Source: Sphingobium sp. WTD-1 (GTDB taxonomy: Bacteria; Pseudomonadota; Alphaproteobacteria; Sphingomonadales; Sphingomonadaceae). From it: DNA of 64,000 nt. Of this stretch, positions 26,594 to 35,531 are shown one piece after another. Position 1 is the first letter of the stretch. Each line of letters begins with the position of its first letter. The notes beneath the pieces are model-generated. The model worked only from the letters and a program-made list of their open reading frames with translations, had not been told where the DNA came from and searched no databases. The stretch spans positions 3,833,501 to 3,897,500 of the forward strand of contig NZ_CP119127.1 of NCBI RefSeq assembly GCF_030128825.1, in the 5' to 3' direction. A program made the translations under genes and the position numbers.

Positions 26594-26629
26594 GCCCCGG
26601 ACCGGCGATGGGGATTGCCGGTCCGGGGC
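26594..26629 (+). terminator. terminator after the MFS gene
   Basis: A perfect 13-bp inverted repeat GCCCCGGACCGGC (26594-26606) / GCCGGTCCGGGGC (26617-26629) with a 10-nt loop, 20 bp after the stop. It also faces the convergent SDR gene. The U-run is short (CCTTGCGTT), so it may work in both directions through stem strength. Confidence 0.7.
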
Positions 26630-26640
26630 GCCTTGCGTTC

Positions 26641-27507
26641 TCAGCGGCCATGCGCCGCAATCAGCTTTTCGCTTTCCTGCCAGAAGCGATCGACGATCGC
26701 TGCATCCTCGACCAGCTTATTGGGCGTGCGCGGCGCACGGCGATACCAATAGCCGCCATTGCTGGCCGCCCCTTCCGGTGCGGTCGCCAGCCAGACCAGC
26801 GTGTCCGCTCCGTCCGCCTCGCTCGCCTTGTCCAGCCCGCGCGAGCGCTCCTGCGTGTCAGCCGGCGCATGGGAAAAGAAGTTCGAGTCGACCGCGCCGG
26901 GATGAACGGCATGGGCGATGATCCCTGCCCCCGCCAGCCGATCCGCCAGCGCGCGGGCGAACAGCACATTGGCGAGCTTGCCGGTGCAATAGGCCATGCC
27001 GGGGCTGAACCGTTCCAGATTCTGCATGTCGTCCAGGTTGATCGCCGGGATCATCTCGCTGGCGTCGGAGGCGGTGTTGAGGATGCGCACGGCGCCCGCC
27101 GGCTGGTCAGCCGCCGCCTTGCGCAACAGCGGCAACAGGCGCTGCGTTAGCAGGAACGGCCCCAGATGATTGCCGGCGAAATTCGCCTCCAGCCCCTCGT
27201 CCGTCATCACCAGCTTATCGGTCATGCCGCCGGCATTGTTGAACAGCAGGTCGACCCGGTCGGTCAGCGCGGCGATATCCTGCGCCAGTTGGGCGGCTCC
27301 GCCCAGCAGCGACAGGTCGGCGCGCAGCATGGTGACCGGCGCGCCGGCCGACTCCGCCGCTATCTCGGCCTCCGCAGCCGCCAGCCGTTCGGGATCGCGA
27401 CCGGTGCCGATCACCCGCCAGCCCTGCCGCGCCATGGCCTTGGCGATCGCCTTGCCGATGCCCGAACTCGCGCCCGTCACCACCGCCACCCGTGCCCGTT
27501 CCACCAT
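26641..27507 (-). CDS. short-chain dehydrogenase/reductase
   Basis: A 288-residue classical SDR: TGASSGIG near residue 11, NNAGGMTD near residue 95 and the catalytic YCTGK near residue 172. Extra length and the LLFNNAGG/NHLGPFLLT pattern resemble retinol-dehydrogenase or protochlorophyllide-reductase-like SDRs of unknown substrate. It converges on the pectin island and has no operator of that regulon, so a role in uronate metabolism is not indicated. Confidence 0.85.
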   Translation of the reverse strand: MVERARVAVVTGASSGIGKAIAKAMARQGWRVIGTGRDPERLAAAEAEIAAESAGAPVTMLRADLSLLGGAAQLAQDIAALTDRVDLLFNNAGGMTDKLVMTDEGLEANFAGNHLGPFLLTQRLLPLLRKAAADQPAGAVRILNTASDASEMIPAINLDDMQNLERFSPGMAYCTGKLANVLFARALADRLAGAGIIAHAVHPGAVDSNFFSHAPADTQERSRGLDKASEADGADTLVWLATAPEGAASNGGYWYRRAPRTPNKLVEDAAIVDRFWQESEKLIAAHGR

Positions 27508-27789
27508 ATCCTGCTCCTGTCGCTTATCCCGGCACGCTAGGCGCTCGAACGCAGGCCAGACAGCCGCGGGAGCGATATGTGGCGCGCGCCGTCCATAGCA
27601 AAGCTATCACCCCCCTCAAGCAAGGGGCGGGTTTCACCCCGCCATGGCGTCCGCTATGTCCCACCGCGAAACATAAGGGGGACGCAGGGATATGGATCGA
27701 GTGCAAGGACTTGCATGGGCAGCGCAAACGCCCTTAGGTGACGCCATGATGGGTCGCACCGCCTGTCGTCATGCACCGCAGGAGCGGCC
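27508..27789. other. spacer between SDR and TauE/SafE gene
   Basis: A 282-bp promoter-containing spacer between divergent genes. A short hairpin GGCGGG/CCCGCC around TTTCAC lies near 27625-27645. I saw no convincing small gene and no recognised riboswitch core. Confidence 0.4.
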
Positions 27790-28566
27790 GTGACGATCAA
27801 TCCGCTCTATTCCCTGACGGGCTTCATCGTCGGCACGCTGGTCGGGCTGACCGGCGTTGGCGGCGGATCGCTGATGACGCCGATCCTAGTGCTGCTGTTC
27901 AATTTCCACCCGGCTGCAGCCGTCGGCACCGACCTTCTCTATGCCTGCGTCACCAAGAGCGTGGGCAGCCTGGTCCATGGCTGGAAGCGATCGGTCGACT
28001 GGGCGATCGTCGGCTGGCTGGCGCTGGGATCGATGCCGGCCGCGATCGGCGCGCTGATGGCGCTCAAGGCAATGGGGCCGCCGTCGGCCGCCGTGGTCGA
28101 TCCGATCAAGGTCACGCTGGGGGTGATGCTGTTCCTCACCGGCCTGGTGCTGCTGTTCCGCGATCGGATCACGGCCTGGTCGCGCACCCATGGCCAGGAT
28201 CGCAGCCCCGCCGCCACCCGCAACCTCACCATATTGCTGGGCGTGGTCGTCGGCGTGGCGGTGACCATCACTTCGGTTGGCGCCGGCGCGATCGGCGCGA
28301 CCGCGCTGCTGATCCTCTATCCGCGCACGCCGCTCGCCCGGATCGTCGGCAGCGACGTCGCCCATGCCGTGCCGCTGACGCTGGTGGCCGGCATCGGCCA
28401 TTGGTGGCTGGGCACGGTCGACATGTCGCTGCTGGCATCGCTGCTGATCGGGTCGATCCCCGGCATCATCGTCGGCAGCCTGCTCGCCTCGCATGTGCGC
28501 GAAGCGGTGCTGCGCACGATCCTGGCGACGATCCTGATCATCGTCGCGCTGAACCTGATCCTCTGA
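27790..28566 (+). CDS. second TSUP (TauE/SafE) family permease
   Basis: A 258-residue polytopic membrane protein with GLTGVGGGSLMTPILVL near residue 18 and a weaker second repeat (TITSVGAGAIGATALLIL near residue 158). TGTDLLY-like AAAVGTDLLYACVTKSVG is typical of the family. The GTG start at 27790 has CAGGAG 6-11 bp upstream. Probable anion exporter; substrate unknown. It is not paired with a TIGR02186 gene, unlike the copy at 2024-2938. Confidence 0.85.
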   Translation: MTINPLYSLTGFIVGTLVGLTGVGGGSLMTPILVLLFNFHPAAAVGTDLLYACVTKSVGSLVHGWKRSVDWAIVGWLALGSMPAAIGALMALKAMGPPSAAVVDPIKVTLGVMLFLTGLVLLFRDRITAWSRTHGQDRSPAATRNLTILLGVVVGVAVTITSVGAGAIGATALLILYPRTPLARIVGSDVAHAVPLTLVAGIGHWWLGTVDMSLLASLLIGSIPGIIVGSLLASHVREAVLRTILATILIIVALNLIL

Positions 28567-28576
28567 TCCTGCCGCG

Positions 28577-29383
28577 TCAGTCCGGCAGGAAACCGGACTG
28601 ACGCAGGCGATCAAGGGAGTCGCGCGCGATCGGCGCCGACAGACCGTTGGTCAGTCGAATTTCCCGCCCCTTGCCCACGCTTGCGCCATCGGCCAGCGCC
28701 GCCTTGGCCACCCACCAGCTGCGATGGGTCTGCGCGCCGGGCACATCGTCCATCTCCGCAATGGCGTCGCGCAGCCGCATCAGGATCAGTTCGCTGCCAT
28801 GCGGCCCATGGATGCGGACATAATGATCCTCGCTCTCCAGCGCGACTATGGGGCCTGTAAAGGCCGGGCTGAGACGCTGATGAAGGCGAACCTGCTTTCC
28901 CGCCATCGGCGTGAGCGGCGGCGCACCATCGGTCGATGGCGACACGAAGGGTGAGGCCGGTCCCAGATGATCGTCATAATAGCGCAGCAGATGCGCGTCC
29001 GCCCGCTCCGCCCACCAGGCGATTGTCATGACGAGCAGGCAGCAAAGCAAGGTGAAGGGCAACAGGCCGGCATAGCCGCCCAGCAGTCGCACCTCGTCCC
29101 GCCCGACCAGCCGCCAGATCAGCGCCATCGGAAAGCTGGAGGCGACCATGCCCCAGAAGACCAGAGACCCGCGCGGCAACCGCGTCGCCCGCGCAATCGC
29201 CCGCCAGGCGATCAGCGTCGGCCGCGCTAGGATATAGGCGCCCATCAGCATGATCCACCATCGCCCGGCGCGCAGCAGGAAGTCGCCCGACAAATAGGTG
29301 CCAAAGGGGCCAAGAAAGCCGACCACCGCCGCGACCGGCAGCATCGCCCAGAGTTCGAGCAGCACACGGCGGAGACGTTTCAC
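28577..29383 (-). CDS. membrane-anchored LytTR DNA-binding regulator
   Basis: A 268-residue protein. Four hydrophobic helices occupy about residues 8-125 (LLELWAMLPVAAVVGFLG; WWIMLMGAYILA; LVFWGMVASSFPMALIW; LLPFTLLCCLLVMTIAWW). The C-terminal 100 residues are a LytTR domain, with IVALESEDHYVRIHG near residue 178, THRSWWVAK and IRLTNGLSAPIARDSLDRLR. Such membrane LytTR proteins bind DNA without a receiver domain and often regulate neighbouring genes. Direct targets are unknown; the divergent 30-codon gene is a candidate. Confidence 0.85.
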   Translation of the reverse strand: MKRLRRVLLELWAMLPVAAVVGFLGPFGTYLSGDFLLRAGRWWIMLMGAYILARPTLIAWRAIARATRLPRGSLVFWGMVASSFPMALIWRLVGRDEVRLLGGYAGLLPFTLLCCLLVMTIAWWAERADAHLLRYYDDHLGPASPFVSPSTDGAPPLTPMAGKQVRLHQRLSPAFTGPIVALESEDHYVRIHGPHGSELILMRLRDAIAEMDDVPGAQTHRSWWVAKAALADGASVGKGREIRLTNGLSAPIARDSLDRLRQSGFLPD

Positions 29384-29566
29384 GCAATCCCCCTCTCCAT
29401 TCGCGAAACGCGAACCGCGAAGGGCCCGGTTTTCCGCGCTTTTTCTCCTGTTCTCCCTGCGTGACGAAAAGCCGCTTGCCCGTCAATCGTGGGCTGCCAT
29501 CGCTTCTCCTCATACCGGCGGGCCGATGAATGGATCATCCGCCCCGACCGGCCAAGGAGACCGACC

Positions 29567-29659
29567 ATGACCGATTTTCTGAGCACCAAGGGCGCGATCG
29601 CCATCATGTGCTGCGCCATCATCGCCCATATGGGCGCCTTTGCCCTGGCCCTGGCCTGA
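29567..29659 (+). CDS. 30-residue hydrophobic microprotein
   Basis: ATG 29567 follows AAGGAGA (29554-29560). The product starts MTDFLSTKGAIAIMCCAIIA and ends HMGAFALALA: a short charged N-terminus and a single membrane helix with two adjacent cysteines. It is divergent from the membrane LytTR gene. The good ribosome site and the clean helix support translation, but the length is short and no family is recognised. Confidence 0.5.
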   Translation: MTDFLSTKGAIAIMCCAIIAHMGAFALALA

Positions 29660-29702
29660 TGCGCCGAACAGCCCCTTCCCGGCCTGCCCGACCCATCAGA
29701 GG

Positions 29703-31280
29703 TCAGCGGCAGGCCGGGTTGCGGGCATCGGGATAGGCGAGATAGCTGATGCTGGCCGCCGGCAACGATTGCATGCCGTGCGCGGCGACGCCCTTGAGAT
29801 CGGGAAGGACACCATCCTGCCCCACCGCCAGCGTCCGGCCGTTGAGCTTCACGCTGCCCGCGTCCAGATTGTCGGCGGTCAGGGTGTAGCGGGTCGCCTT
29901 GCCGGCCAGCGACAGGCTGACGGGATTGGCGCTGTCGAGATTGATCGCGACCAGCGCGACGCCGCCGGGCTTCCCGCGCAGGCACTGGCTGTAGAGATGC
30001 AGTTTGCCTTCATTCCGGCCCGCATCCAGCACGACATTGCCCATCAGCCGCGCCCATAGGACCGCCGCCCAATAGCTCGGCCGGGGCATCATCGTCGCCT
30101 CGTCGATCAGCGCATAGTCGCTGGCCGCCAGCGTGTTGTGGAAGACCACCGACACGCCCTGCTTCGCCTGCCGCCCCAACTGGTCGACATAGCGGAAACT
30201 GTCGCGCCAGGTCGCTGCCCAGGCGTCGCCGCCGCAAGCCGCCTGCGCCGTTTCCGTGATCCAGATGTCTTTGCCGGGCGCGAAACGCTGCTGCCGTTCC
30301 TTATAATAGGTCGCATTGAGATCCGCCCGCGCCAGCCAGTCCTCGTCCAGCGCCCGGTCCGGGCTGATCCCGGCGCTCTTGTCCATCGCGGCGCAGCGTT
30401 TCGAGACGGTGCCGTAGAAGTGATAGGAGAAGATATCGACCCTGGGCCGCGGCTCTGCGCTCATCAGCGCGTCGGTCGGCACCACGCCGATATTGCGCGG
30501 CATGATGACGAATCCGGCCTCGCCCGTGCTGCCCGGCCCGACGATCTTCATCTGCGGCGCATCGGCATCGCGGAACGCGCGGAAGACGGCCATGTCGCGG
30601 GCGAAGGCGACCGCGTCATAGCCCTTGGGCAAGCCGACCATAGCCCCCGCATTGGGTTCGTTGATGAGTTCGGCGGCATAGATATGGCCGCCCAACTTCT
30701 CGGTATAGGCGTTGAGCCGGCGCGCCTGATCGGGATCCCACACGCCCGACGCGTCGCGCGCGCCTTCGCTTACCGGGAAGGACACGACCAGTTTGCCGCC
30801 GACCGCCTTCACGAAATCGACGACGCCGGCCCATTGCGCGCGTGTCAGGACGCTCTGATAGCCCTTGGGCGGGGTCGCGGGCGGCGGCGTATCACTGTCA
30901 TGGAAATAGACGGCATTGGCCCAGCCGCCACTCACGCGCACATAAGTCGGCCCGAGCGAGCGGGCGAGATTGCGCAGCCGCGTGTCACCGGTCAGGTCGA
31001 TCGGCTCACGCTTGCGGAACATGACGGCGGCGATATCGACGCCGCCGCTGCCACCAGCCGCTGGCTGGGGCGGCGCATCGCCCGGCTTGGGATAGGGCGC
31101 CCAGAAGCGGCCGCCGACCACCTCCACCATCTCGACATTATAGGCCTGATACTGGTCATCGACCTTTGCGACCTGAGCAAAGCGGCCGGGGTCTGCTGGC
31201 GCTGTCGCCGCGCCCGGCGTCGTCCCCGTCATCGCCAGCAGGGACAGGCTTCCCAGCATCAACATGCGGCCCTTTGTCAC
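29703..31280 (-). CDS. secreted GH79-like glycoside hydrolase (heparanase/beta-glucuronidase clan)
   Basis: A 525-residue protein with a signal peptide (MLGSLSLLAMTGTTPGAATA) and a TIM-barrel. YQAYNVEMVEV and YVRVSGGWANAVYF occur early. AAELINEPNAG near residue 207 holds the acid/base Glu after Asn, and IWITETAQAACGG near residue 345 the nucleophile Glu, the clan GH-A arrangement of GH79 enzymes. About 90 C-terminal residues form the usual beta-sandwich. Substrate probably a glucuronic-acid-containing glycan. The GTG start at 31280 follows GGGAGG; an internal ATG (31265) is the alternative. Confidence 0.72.
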   Translation of the reverse strand: MTKGRMLMLGSLSLLAMTGTTPGAATAPADPGRFAQVAKVDDQYQAYNVEMVEVVGGRFWAPYPKPGDAPPQPAAGGSGGVDIAAVMFRKREPIDLTGDTRLRNLARSLGPTYVRVSGGWANAVYFHDSDTPPPATPPKGYQSVLTRAQWAGVVDFVKAVGGKLVVSFPVSEGARDASGVWDPDQARRLNAYTEKLGGHIYAAELINEPNAGAMVGLPKGYDAVAFARDMAVFRAFRDADAPQMKIVGPGSTGEAGFVIMPRNIGVVPTDALMSAEPRPRVDIFSYHFYGTVSKRCAAMDKSAGISPDRALDEDWLARADLNATYYKERQQRFAPGKDIWITETAQAACGGDAWAATWRDSFRYVDQLGRQAKQGVSVVFHNTLAASDYALIDEATMMPRPSYWAAVLWARLMGNVVLDAGRNEGKLHLYSQCLRGKPGGVALVAINLDSANPVSLSLAGKATRYTLTADNLDAGSVKLNGRTLAVGQDGVLPDLKGVAAHGMQSLPAASISYLAYPDARNPACR

Positions 31281-31563
31281 GGCATCCTCCCTCGATTTTG
31301 CGAAAGGCTAGGCCGAAGCCACATCATCGGCAAGTTGGCATGACCAATTTGGACAAACCAATCACGCGAGCGATGCGTGCCAGCCCCGTCGATTTTGCGA
31401 TTTTGGACCGGAACAAAAGGGGCACCCACGCATTTCCGCTTCAAGGCGCCAATATTATCCAATCCAATACAATATCCCCAAAAATGCACGATCCCCGTAA
31501 AATTCCCGAGGTTCGCTCGGCGTGATTTTGGATAGAATGACAAAGATCAGGGAGTATCCAGCC
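31281..31563. other. AT-rich spacer upstream of the GH79-like gene
   Basis: About 280 bp, clearly poorer in GC than the flanks, especially 31440-31540. It should contain the promoter of the leftward GH79-like gene and of the small rightward gene at 31564. No operator repeat and no recognised RNA was found. Confidence 0.4.
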
Positions 31564-31701
31564 ATGAAGCCAATTCGCAGCGCTAGCAGCCCCCAAGCCC
31601 GCGTCGCCTTCACGCCTACCAGCAAGAAGGCCGGCCAATGGGTCCAGACGCCACACGGCTTCGTCAGGGTGGATAGTCCCGCCCCGAAACATGCTGATTG
31701 A
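31564..31701 (+). CDS. small basic protein (45 aa), hypothetical
   Basis: ATG 31564 follows AGGGAG (31549-31554 region). The product begins MKPIRSASSPQARVAFTP, contains KKAGQWVQTPHGFVRVD and ends KHAD. It is polar and basic, without signal or membrane segment. Placement after an AT-rich promoter-like region and a plausible ribosome site support it; nothing is recognised and chance occurrence is possible. Confidence 0.4.
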   Translation: MKPIRSASSPQARVAFTPTSKKAGQWVQTPHGFVRVDSPAPKHAD

Positions 31702-31745
31702 ACGGATCGCTGAACCGGCCAACTGAACCGATCTGACGGCCGGGC

Positions 31746-32441
31746 CTATCGGGCGGACAGCCCCTTGTTGCCGCCGTGCAGGCGGAGCTTGAGGCTGTTC
31801 TGATAATAGGCCACGGCCTGATATTGACCGATCAGGACCGTCAGCTCGATCAGTTGCGCCTCATCCAGCCGCGCCGCCAGCATAGACCAGGTGCCATCGC
31901 CGATCATCGCATCGCCATGCAGTTCCTCGGCAGCGCGCAGGATCGCCCGGTCATGGTTGTTCCAGCCCAGATCACCCGAACCCGCCACGATCCGTTCCAC
32001 CTCTTCCCGACCGATGCCGGCGTGGCGCGCGATCATGACATGCTCGCCCCATTCATAGGGTGCCTGACAGAGCCAGGCGATACGCAGGATCGCCAGTTCC
32101 CGGTCGCGCGCAGACAGCTTGCCCTGGGTCAGCAGCGTAACCCCGACATCAGTCTGGCGGGCAAACAGCGCAGGATGGCGCATCATGGTGCGGATGATTT
32201 CGGGCAGGCGCGCCAGCACGGCGGACATGTCGCCCTGCCCCTGTGCTTGCGCATCGGTCACGTCGGTCAACAGGTCCGCCTCGCGCGCGTCGATGCTCTG
32301 GTTGATGGCGATCATCTGCCGGATCAGCGGGTCGAGATCGGCGCTATATTCGTCGATGCTGAGCGCTTCGATGCGAGGGACATCGCCCAATATCTGGGCA
32401 TGGCGGCGCGCGATGCGGGCGGTTTCGGCCTCTTCGTTCAT
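31746..32441 (-). CDS. carboxymuconolactone decarboxylase/AhpD-family protein
   Basis: A 231-residue helical protein of the CMD family. RELAILRIAWLCQAPYEWGEH near residue 128 is the family core, with one cysteine where AhpD peroxidases have a CxxC pair, so a disulfide reductase role is doubtful. LARLPEIIRTMMRHPALF is the usual preceding helix. ATG 32441 is chosen for GGGGAAGGG upstream; another ATG seven codons earlier lacks a site. It follows cydX by 83 bp on the same strand and may be read from the cyd operon. Confidence 0.78.
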   Translation of the reverse strand: MNEEAETARIARRHAQILGDVPRIEALSIDEYSADLDPLIRQMIAINQSIDAREADLLTDVTDAQAQGQGDMSAVLARLPEIIRTMMRHPALFARQTDVGVTLLTQGKLSARDRELAILRIAWLCQAPYEWGEHVMIARHAGIGREEVERIVAGSGDLGWNNHDRAILRAAEELHGDAMIGDGTWSMLAARLDEAQLIELTVLIGQYQAVAYYQNSLKLRLHGGNKGLSAR

Positions 32442-32524
32442 GCCCTTCCCCTGCATATCCATGGCCGCAACGGGGTGGCGTGACGCCCCGGCCGTGTCAA
32501 ACCGCCGGGGCGCTATCTGTCAGC

Positions 32525-32626
32525 TCAATAGTCGCCGGGTTCCGAATGGAACTCGTGCCAGACGCCGTTGAGGATGCCGAAGCCGACAGCCAGGCCGACG
32601 CCCAATATCCAGGCAAAATACCACAT
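32525..32626 (-). CDS. cydX: cytochrome bd oxidase small subunit CydX
   Basis: A 33-residue protein starting MWYFAWILGVGLAVGFGILN and ending EFHSEPGDY. The single helix and the MWYFAWILG start are diagnostic of CydX/CbdX, the small subunit needed for stability and heme arrangement in cytochrome bd. It starts 11 bp after the cydB stop, with AAGGA upstream. Confidence 0.92.
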   Translation of the reverse strand: MWYFAWILGVGLAVGFGILNGVWHEFHSEPGDY

Positions 32627-32637
32627 AGGTCGGATCC

Positions 32638-33783
32638 TTAGTAAAAGTCGGGGTTGAGGCGGATTTCCCGGTCGGTCACCCGGCCGAACATCACCTTGTA
32701 GGCCCAGGCCGTGTAGGCCAGCACGATCGGCAGGAAGATGACGGTGCAGATCAGCATGGTGAACAAGGTGCCGTGGCTGGACGAGGCATTCCAGGCGGTC
32801 AGGCTGGACCCCGGATCGATCGAGCTGGGCAGGATGAAGGGGAACATCGACAGGCCGACGGTGCTGATGATGCCGACATTGGCGATCGACGAGCCGGCAA
32901 AGACCAGCGTGTCGCGCTGGCCACGAATGCCCAGCAATGCCAGCACTGGCCCCACAAAGCCCAGGATCGGCGCCAGCAGCATCCAGGGATGCGCCGCATA
33001 ATTGTCGAGCCAGGCGCCCGCCGCCGCGACCGCGCCGCCCAGATGTGGGTTGGACGGGCCATTGGGATCGATCACGCCATCGACGCGATAGCCCATGCCG
33101 CTCCAGGCGACGAACAGCCCGCCGATGGCGAACAGGATGATCGACAGGATCGCCGCGCCCTGACCATAAAGGCGCACGCGCTGCAGCACCGGCCCCTGCG
33201 TCTTGAGGCTGAGCCAGCCGGCGCCATGCAGCACCAGCATCGCGACCGACAGCAGGCCGGTCAGCAGGGTGAAGGGCGTGAACAGGCCCAGCAGCGATCC
33301 TTCATAGAACATGCGCAGGTCGCCATCGAGGCGGAAGGGCGCGCCGACCAGCACATTGCCGACCGCGACGCCAAAGACGAGGGCGGGCACTAGGCCGCCG
33401 ACGAACAGCGCCCAGTCCCAGCCGGCCCGCCAGCGGGCGTCCGGCCTCTTCGAGCGATATTTGAAGCCGACGGGCCGCAGGATCAGCGCCGACAGCACCA
33501 GGAACATGGCGAGATAGAAGCCGGAAAAGCTGACGGCATAGACGAAGGGCCAGGCGGCAAAGATGGCGCCGCCGCCCAGGATGAACCAGACCTGGTTCCC
33601 TTCCCAGGTGGCGCCGACGCTGTTGATGATCATGCGCCGTTCCTCGTCGGTCCGGCCGGCAAAGGGCAGCAAGGCCGCCGATCCCAGGTCGAAGCCGTCG
33701 GTAAGGGCGAAGCCGATCAGCAGCACGCCCAGCAGCAGCCACCAGATGACGCGCAGCGTTTCATAATCGAGCGGAATGGTCAT
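32638..33783 (-). CDS. cydB: cytochrome bd ubiquinol oxidase subunit II
   Basis: A 381-residue membrane protein of normal CydB length. It begins MTIPLDYETLRVIWWLLLGV and contains GFALTDGFDLGSAALLPF, the conserved helix 1 motif, and GNQVWFILGGGAIFAAWP near residue 60. It pairs with CydA to form the high-affinity quinol oxidase. It lies 24 bp after cydA. Confidence 0.96.
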   Translation of the reverse strand: MTIPLDYETLRVIWWLLLGVLLIGFALTDGFDLGSAALLPFAGRTDEERRMIINSVGATWEGNQVWFILGGGAIFAAWPFVYAVSFSGFYLAMFLVLSALILRPVGFKYRSKRPDARWRAGWDWALFVGGLVPALVFGVAVGNVLVGAPFRLDGDLRMFYEGSLLGLFTPFTLLTGLLSVAMLVLHGAGWLSLKTQGPVLQRVRLYGQGAAILSIILFAIGGLFVAWSGMGYRVDGVIDPNGPSNPHLGGAVAAAGAWLDNYAAHPWMLLAPILGFVGPVLALLGIRGQRDTLVFAGSSIANVGIISTVGLSMFPFILPSSIDPGSSLTAWNASSSHGTLFTMLICTVIFLPIVLAYTAWAYKVMFGRVTDREIRLNPDFY

Positions 33784-33807
33784 TGTCCTAACTCCGGTTG
33801 GCGGGCG

Positions 33808-35388
33808 TCATTCGGCGGGCACGGCGCGGAAATCGGGCGCCGGCTCGGCGGGGCTGTCAGGCCGCCAGGGGACATAGCGTTCCGGCCCCTTGGCGATGGT
33901 GGCGAGCATCAGCTTCACCTCGATCACCGCCAGGATACCGTAAAGCAGGGTGAAGCCGATGATGGTGGTCCACAATTGTGGCACCGTCAGGCTGGAGGCG
34001 GCGAGGAAGGTCGGCAGCACGCCGTCCACCGCCCAGGGCTGGCGCCCGATTTCCGCCACGGCCCAACCGACCTCGATCGCGATCCAGGGCATCGGCATCA
34101 TGAACAGAGCCAGTTTCAGGAACCAGCGCGCATCGAACCGCCGCATCGACGAGAAGGCAAAGGCGGTCGCGAAGAAGGCGATGAAGGCAAAGCCCAGCCC
34201 CGCCATGATGCGGAACATCCAGAAGATCGCCGGCACATTGGGCACGGTGCTCCAGGCCGCCTTCTCGATCGTCGCGGCATCGGCCTGACGCGGATCGGCG
34301 ATGAAGCGCTTCAGCAGCAGGGCATAGCCCAGATCCGCCTTGTTGCGCTCGAACGCCTCGCGCGCGACCAGATCATTGCGATCGACCTTCAGCGTCTCGA
34401 CCGCATCATAGGCGATGATGCCGGCGGCGATCCGCACCTTGGCGGTGTCGACCAGCTGGTTGATGCCGGTGACTTCGCCGGTCAGGCTGCGGGTGGAGAT
34501 GAGGCCCAGCACATAAGGCACCTTGATCTCATGCGTGGTTTCGCGCCCGCTGTTGGACGGCAGGCCGAACAGGGTCAGGCCGGCCGGTGCAGGCTCGGTC
34601 TGCCACATGCCCTCGATCGCGGCGAGCTTCATCTTCTGGTTCTCGGTCAGCGCATAACCGCTCTCGTCACCCAGCACGACGACCGACAGCGACGCGGCAA
34701 GGCCGAAGGCGGCGGCGACGGTGAAGGAGCGCTTGGCGATGGCGATATGCTTGCCCTTGAGCAGATAATAAGCCGACACGCCCAGCACGAAGACGCTGGC
34801 GCAGACATAACCGGCGCTGACGGTGTGGACGAACTTCGCCTGGGCGACCGGATTGAAGATCACCGCCATGAAGTCGGTCACTTCCATCCGCATCGTCTGC
34901 GGGTTGAAGGTCGCGCCGGTGGGATGCTGCATCCAGCCATTGGCGACCAGAATCCACAGCGCCGACAGGTTCGACCCCAGCGCCACCATGAAGGTGGTGA
35001 GCAGATGGCCGCGCTTCGACAGGCGATCCCAGCCGAAGAACATGAGGCCGACGAAGGTCGCCTCCAGGAAGAAGGCCATCAGGCCCTCGATCGCCAGCGG
35101 CGCGCCGAATATGTCGCCGACATAGTGCGAATAATAGGCCCAGTTGGTGCCAAATTCGAACTCCATGGTGAGGCCGGTGGCCACGCCAAGGACGAAGTTG
35201 ATCCCGAACAGCTTGCCCCAGAAGCGGGTGATATCCCGCCAGATCGGGCGGTCCGTCATGACATAGACGCTTTCCATGATGACGAGCATGAAGGAAAGGC
35301 CCAGCGTCAGGGGCACGAACAGGAAATGGTATAAAGCTGTGAGTGCGAATTGCAGCCTGGATAATTCAACGACGGCCATGCTTATCAT
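33808..35388 (-). CDS. cydA: cytochrome bd ubiquinol oxidase subunit I
   Basis: A 526-residue CydA. Heme b595 ligand His in LTALYHFLFVPLTLG near residue 21, His in FVHTVSAGYV near residue 190 and the axial Met region PAIFWMFRIMAGLG near residue 400 are visible. GWAVAEIGRQPWAV marks the conserved C-terminal Q-loop side. Length and an extended periplasmic Q-loop fit the long (E. coli-like) type. ATG 35388 follows a perfect AAGGAGG; an ATG nine codons upstream is not needed. Oxidises ubiquinol at low oxygen. Confidence 0.96.
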   Translation of the reverse strand: MISMAVVELSRLQFALTALYHFLFVPLTLGLSFMLVIMESVYVMTDRPIWRDITRFWGKLFGINFVLGVATGLTMEFEFGTNWAYYSHYVGDIFGAPLAIEGLMAFFLEATFVGLMFFGWDRLSKRGHLLTTFMVALGSNLSALWILVANGWMQHPTGATFNPQTMRMEVTDFMAVIFNPVAQAKFVHTVSAGYVCASVFVLGVSAYYLLKGKHIAIAKRSFTVAAAFGLAASLSVVVLGDESGYALTENQKMKLAAIEGMWQTEPAPAGLTLFGLPSNSGRETTHEIKVPYVLGLISTRSLTGEVTGINQLVDTAKVRIAAGIIAYDAVETLKVDRNDLVAREAFERNKADLGYALLLKRFIADPRQADAATIEKAAWSTVPNVPAIFWMFRIMAGLGFAFIAFFATAFAFSSMRRFDARWFLKLALFMMPMPWIAIEVGWAVAEIGRQPWAVDGVLPTFLAASSLTVPQLWTTIIGFTLLYGILAVIEVKLMLATIAKGPERYVPWRPDSPAEPAPDFRAVPAE

Positions 35389-35453
35389 CGCGACCTCCTT
35401 TCTTCCCTGAACCAAGTTGGCTGGCGAAATATGGGCGTGACGGCGCTACATCA

Positions 35454-35467
35454 TTGAGACAGATCAA
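35454..35467. promoter_or_regulatory. FNR/FixK-type site in the cydA-cydD divergent promoter
   Basis: TTGAGACAGATCAA matches TTGAT-N4-ATCAA at nine of ten informative positions. It lies midway, about 65 bp from both the cydA and cydD starts, so one oxygen-responsive dimer could activate both operons. Confidence 0.6.
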
Positions 35468-35531
35468 ATTATATTCTGCCGCCAAACCTAAATGAATGGG
35501 ACACAAGGTCTAGCTAGGGAAAACCGCAGGC

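Noticed and set aside
27508..27789. Riboswitch upstream of the second TauE/SafE gene
   Set aside because: Short hairpins are present but no recognisable SAM, SAH or other sulfur-related aptamer core was found.
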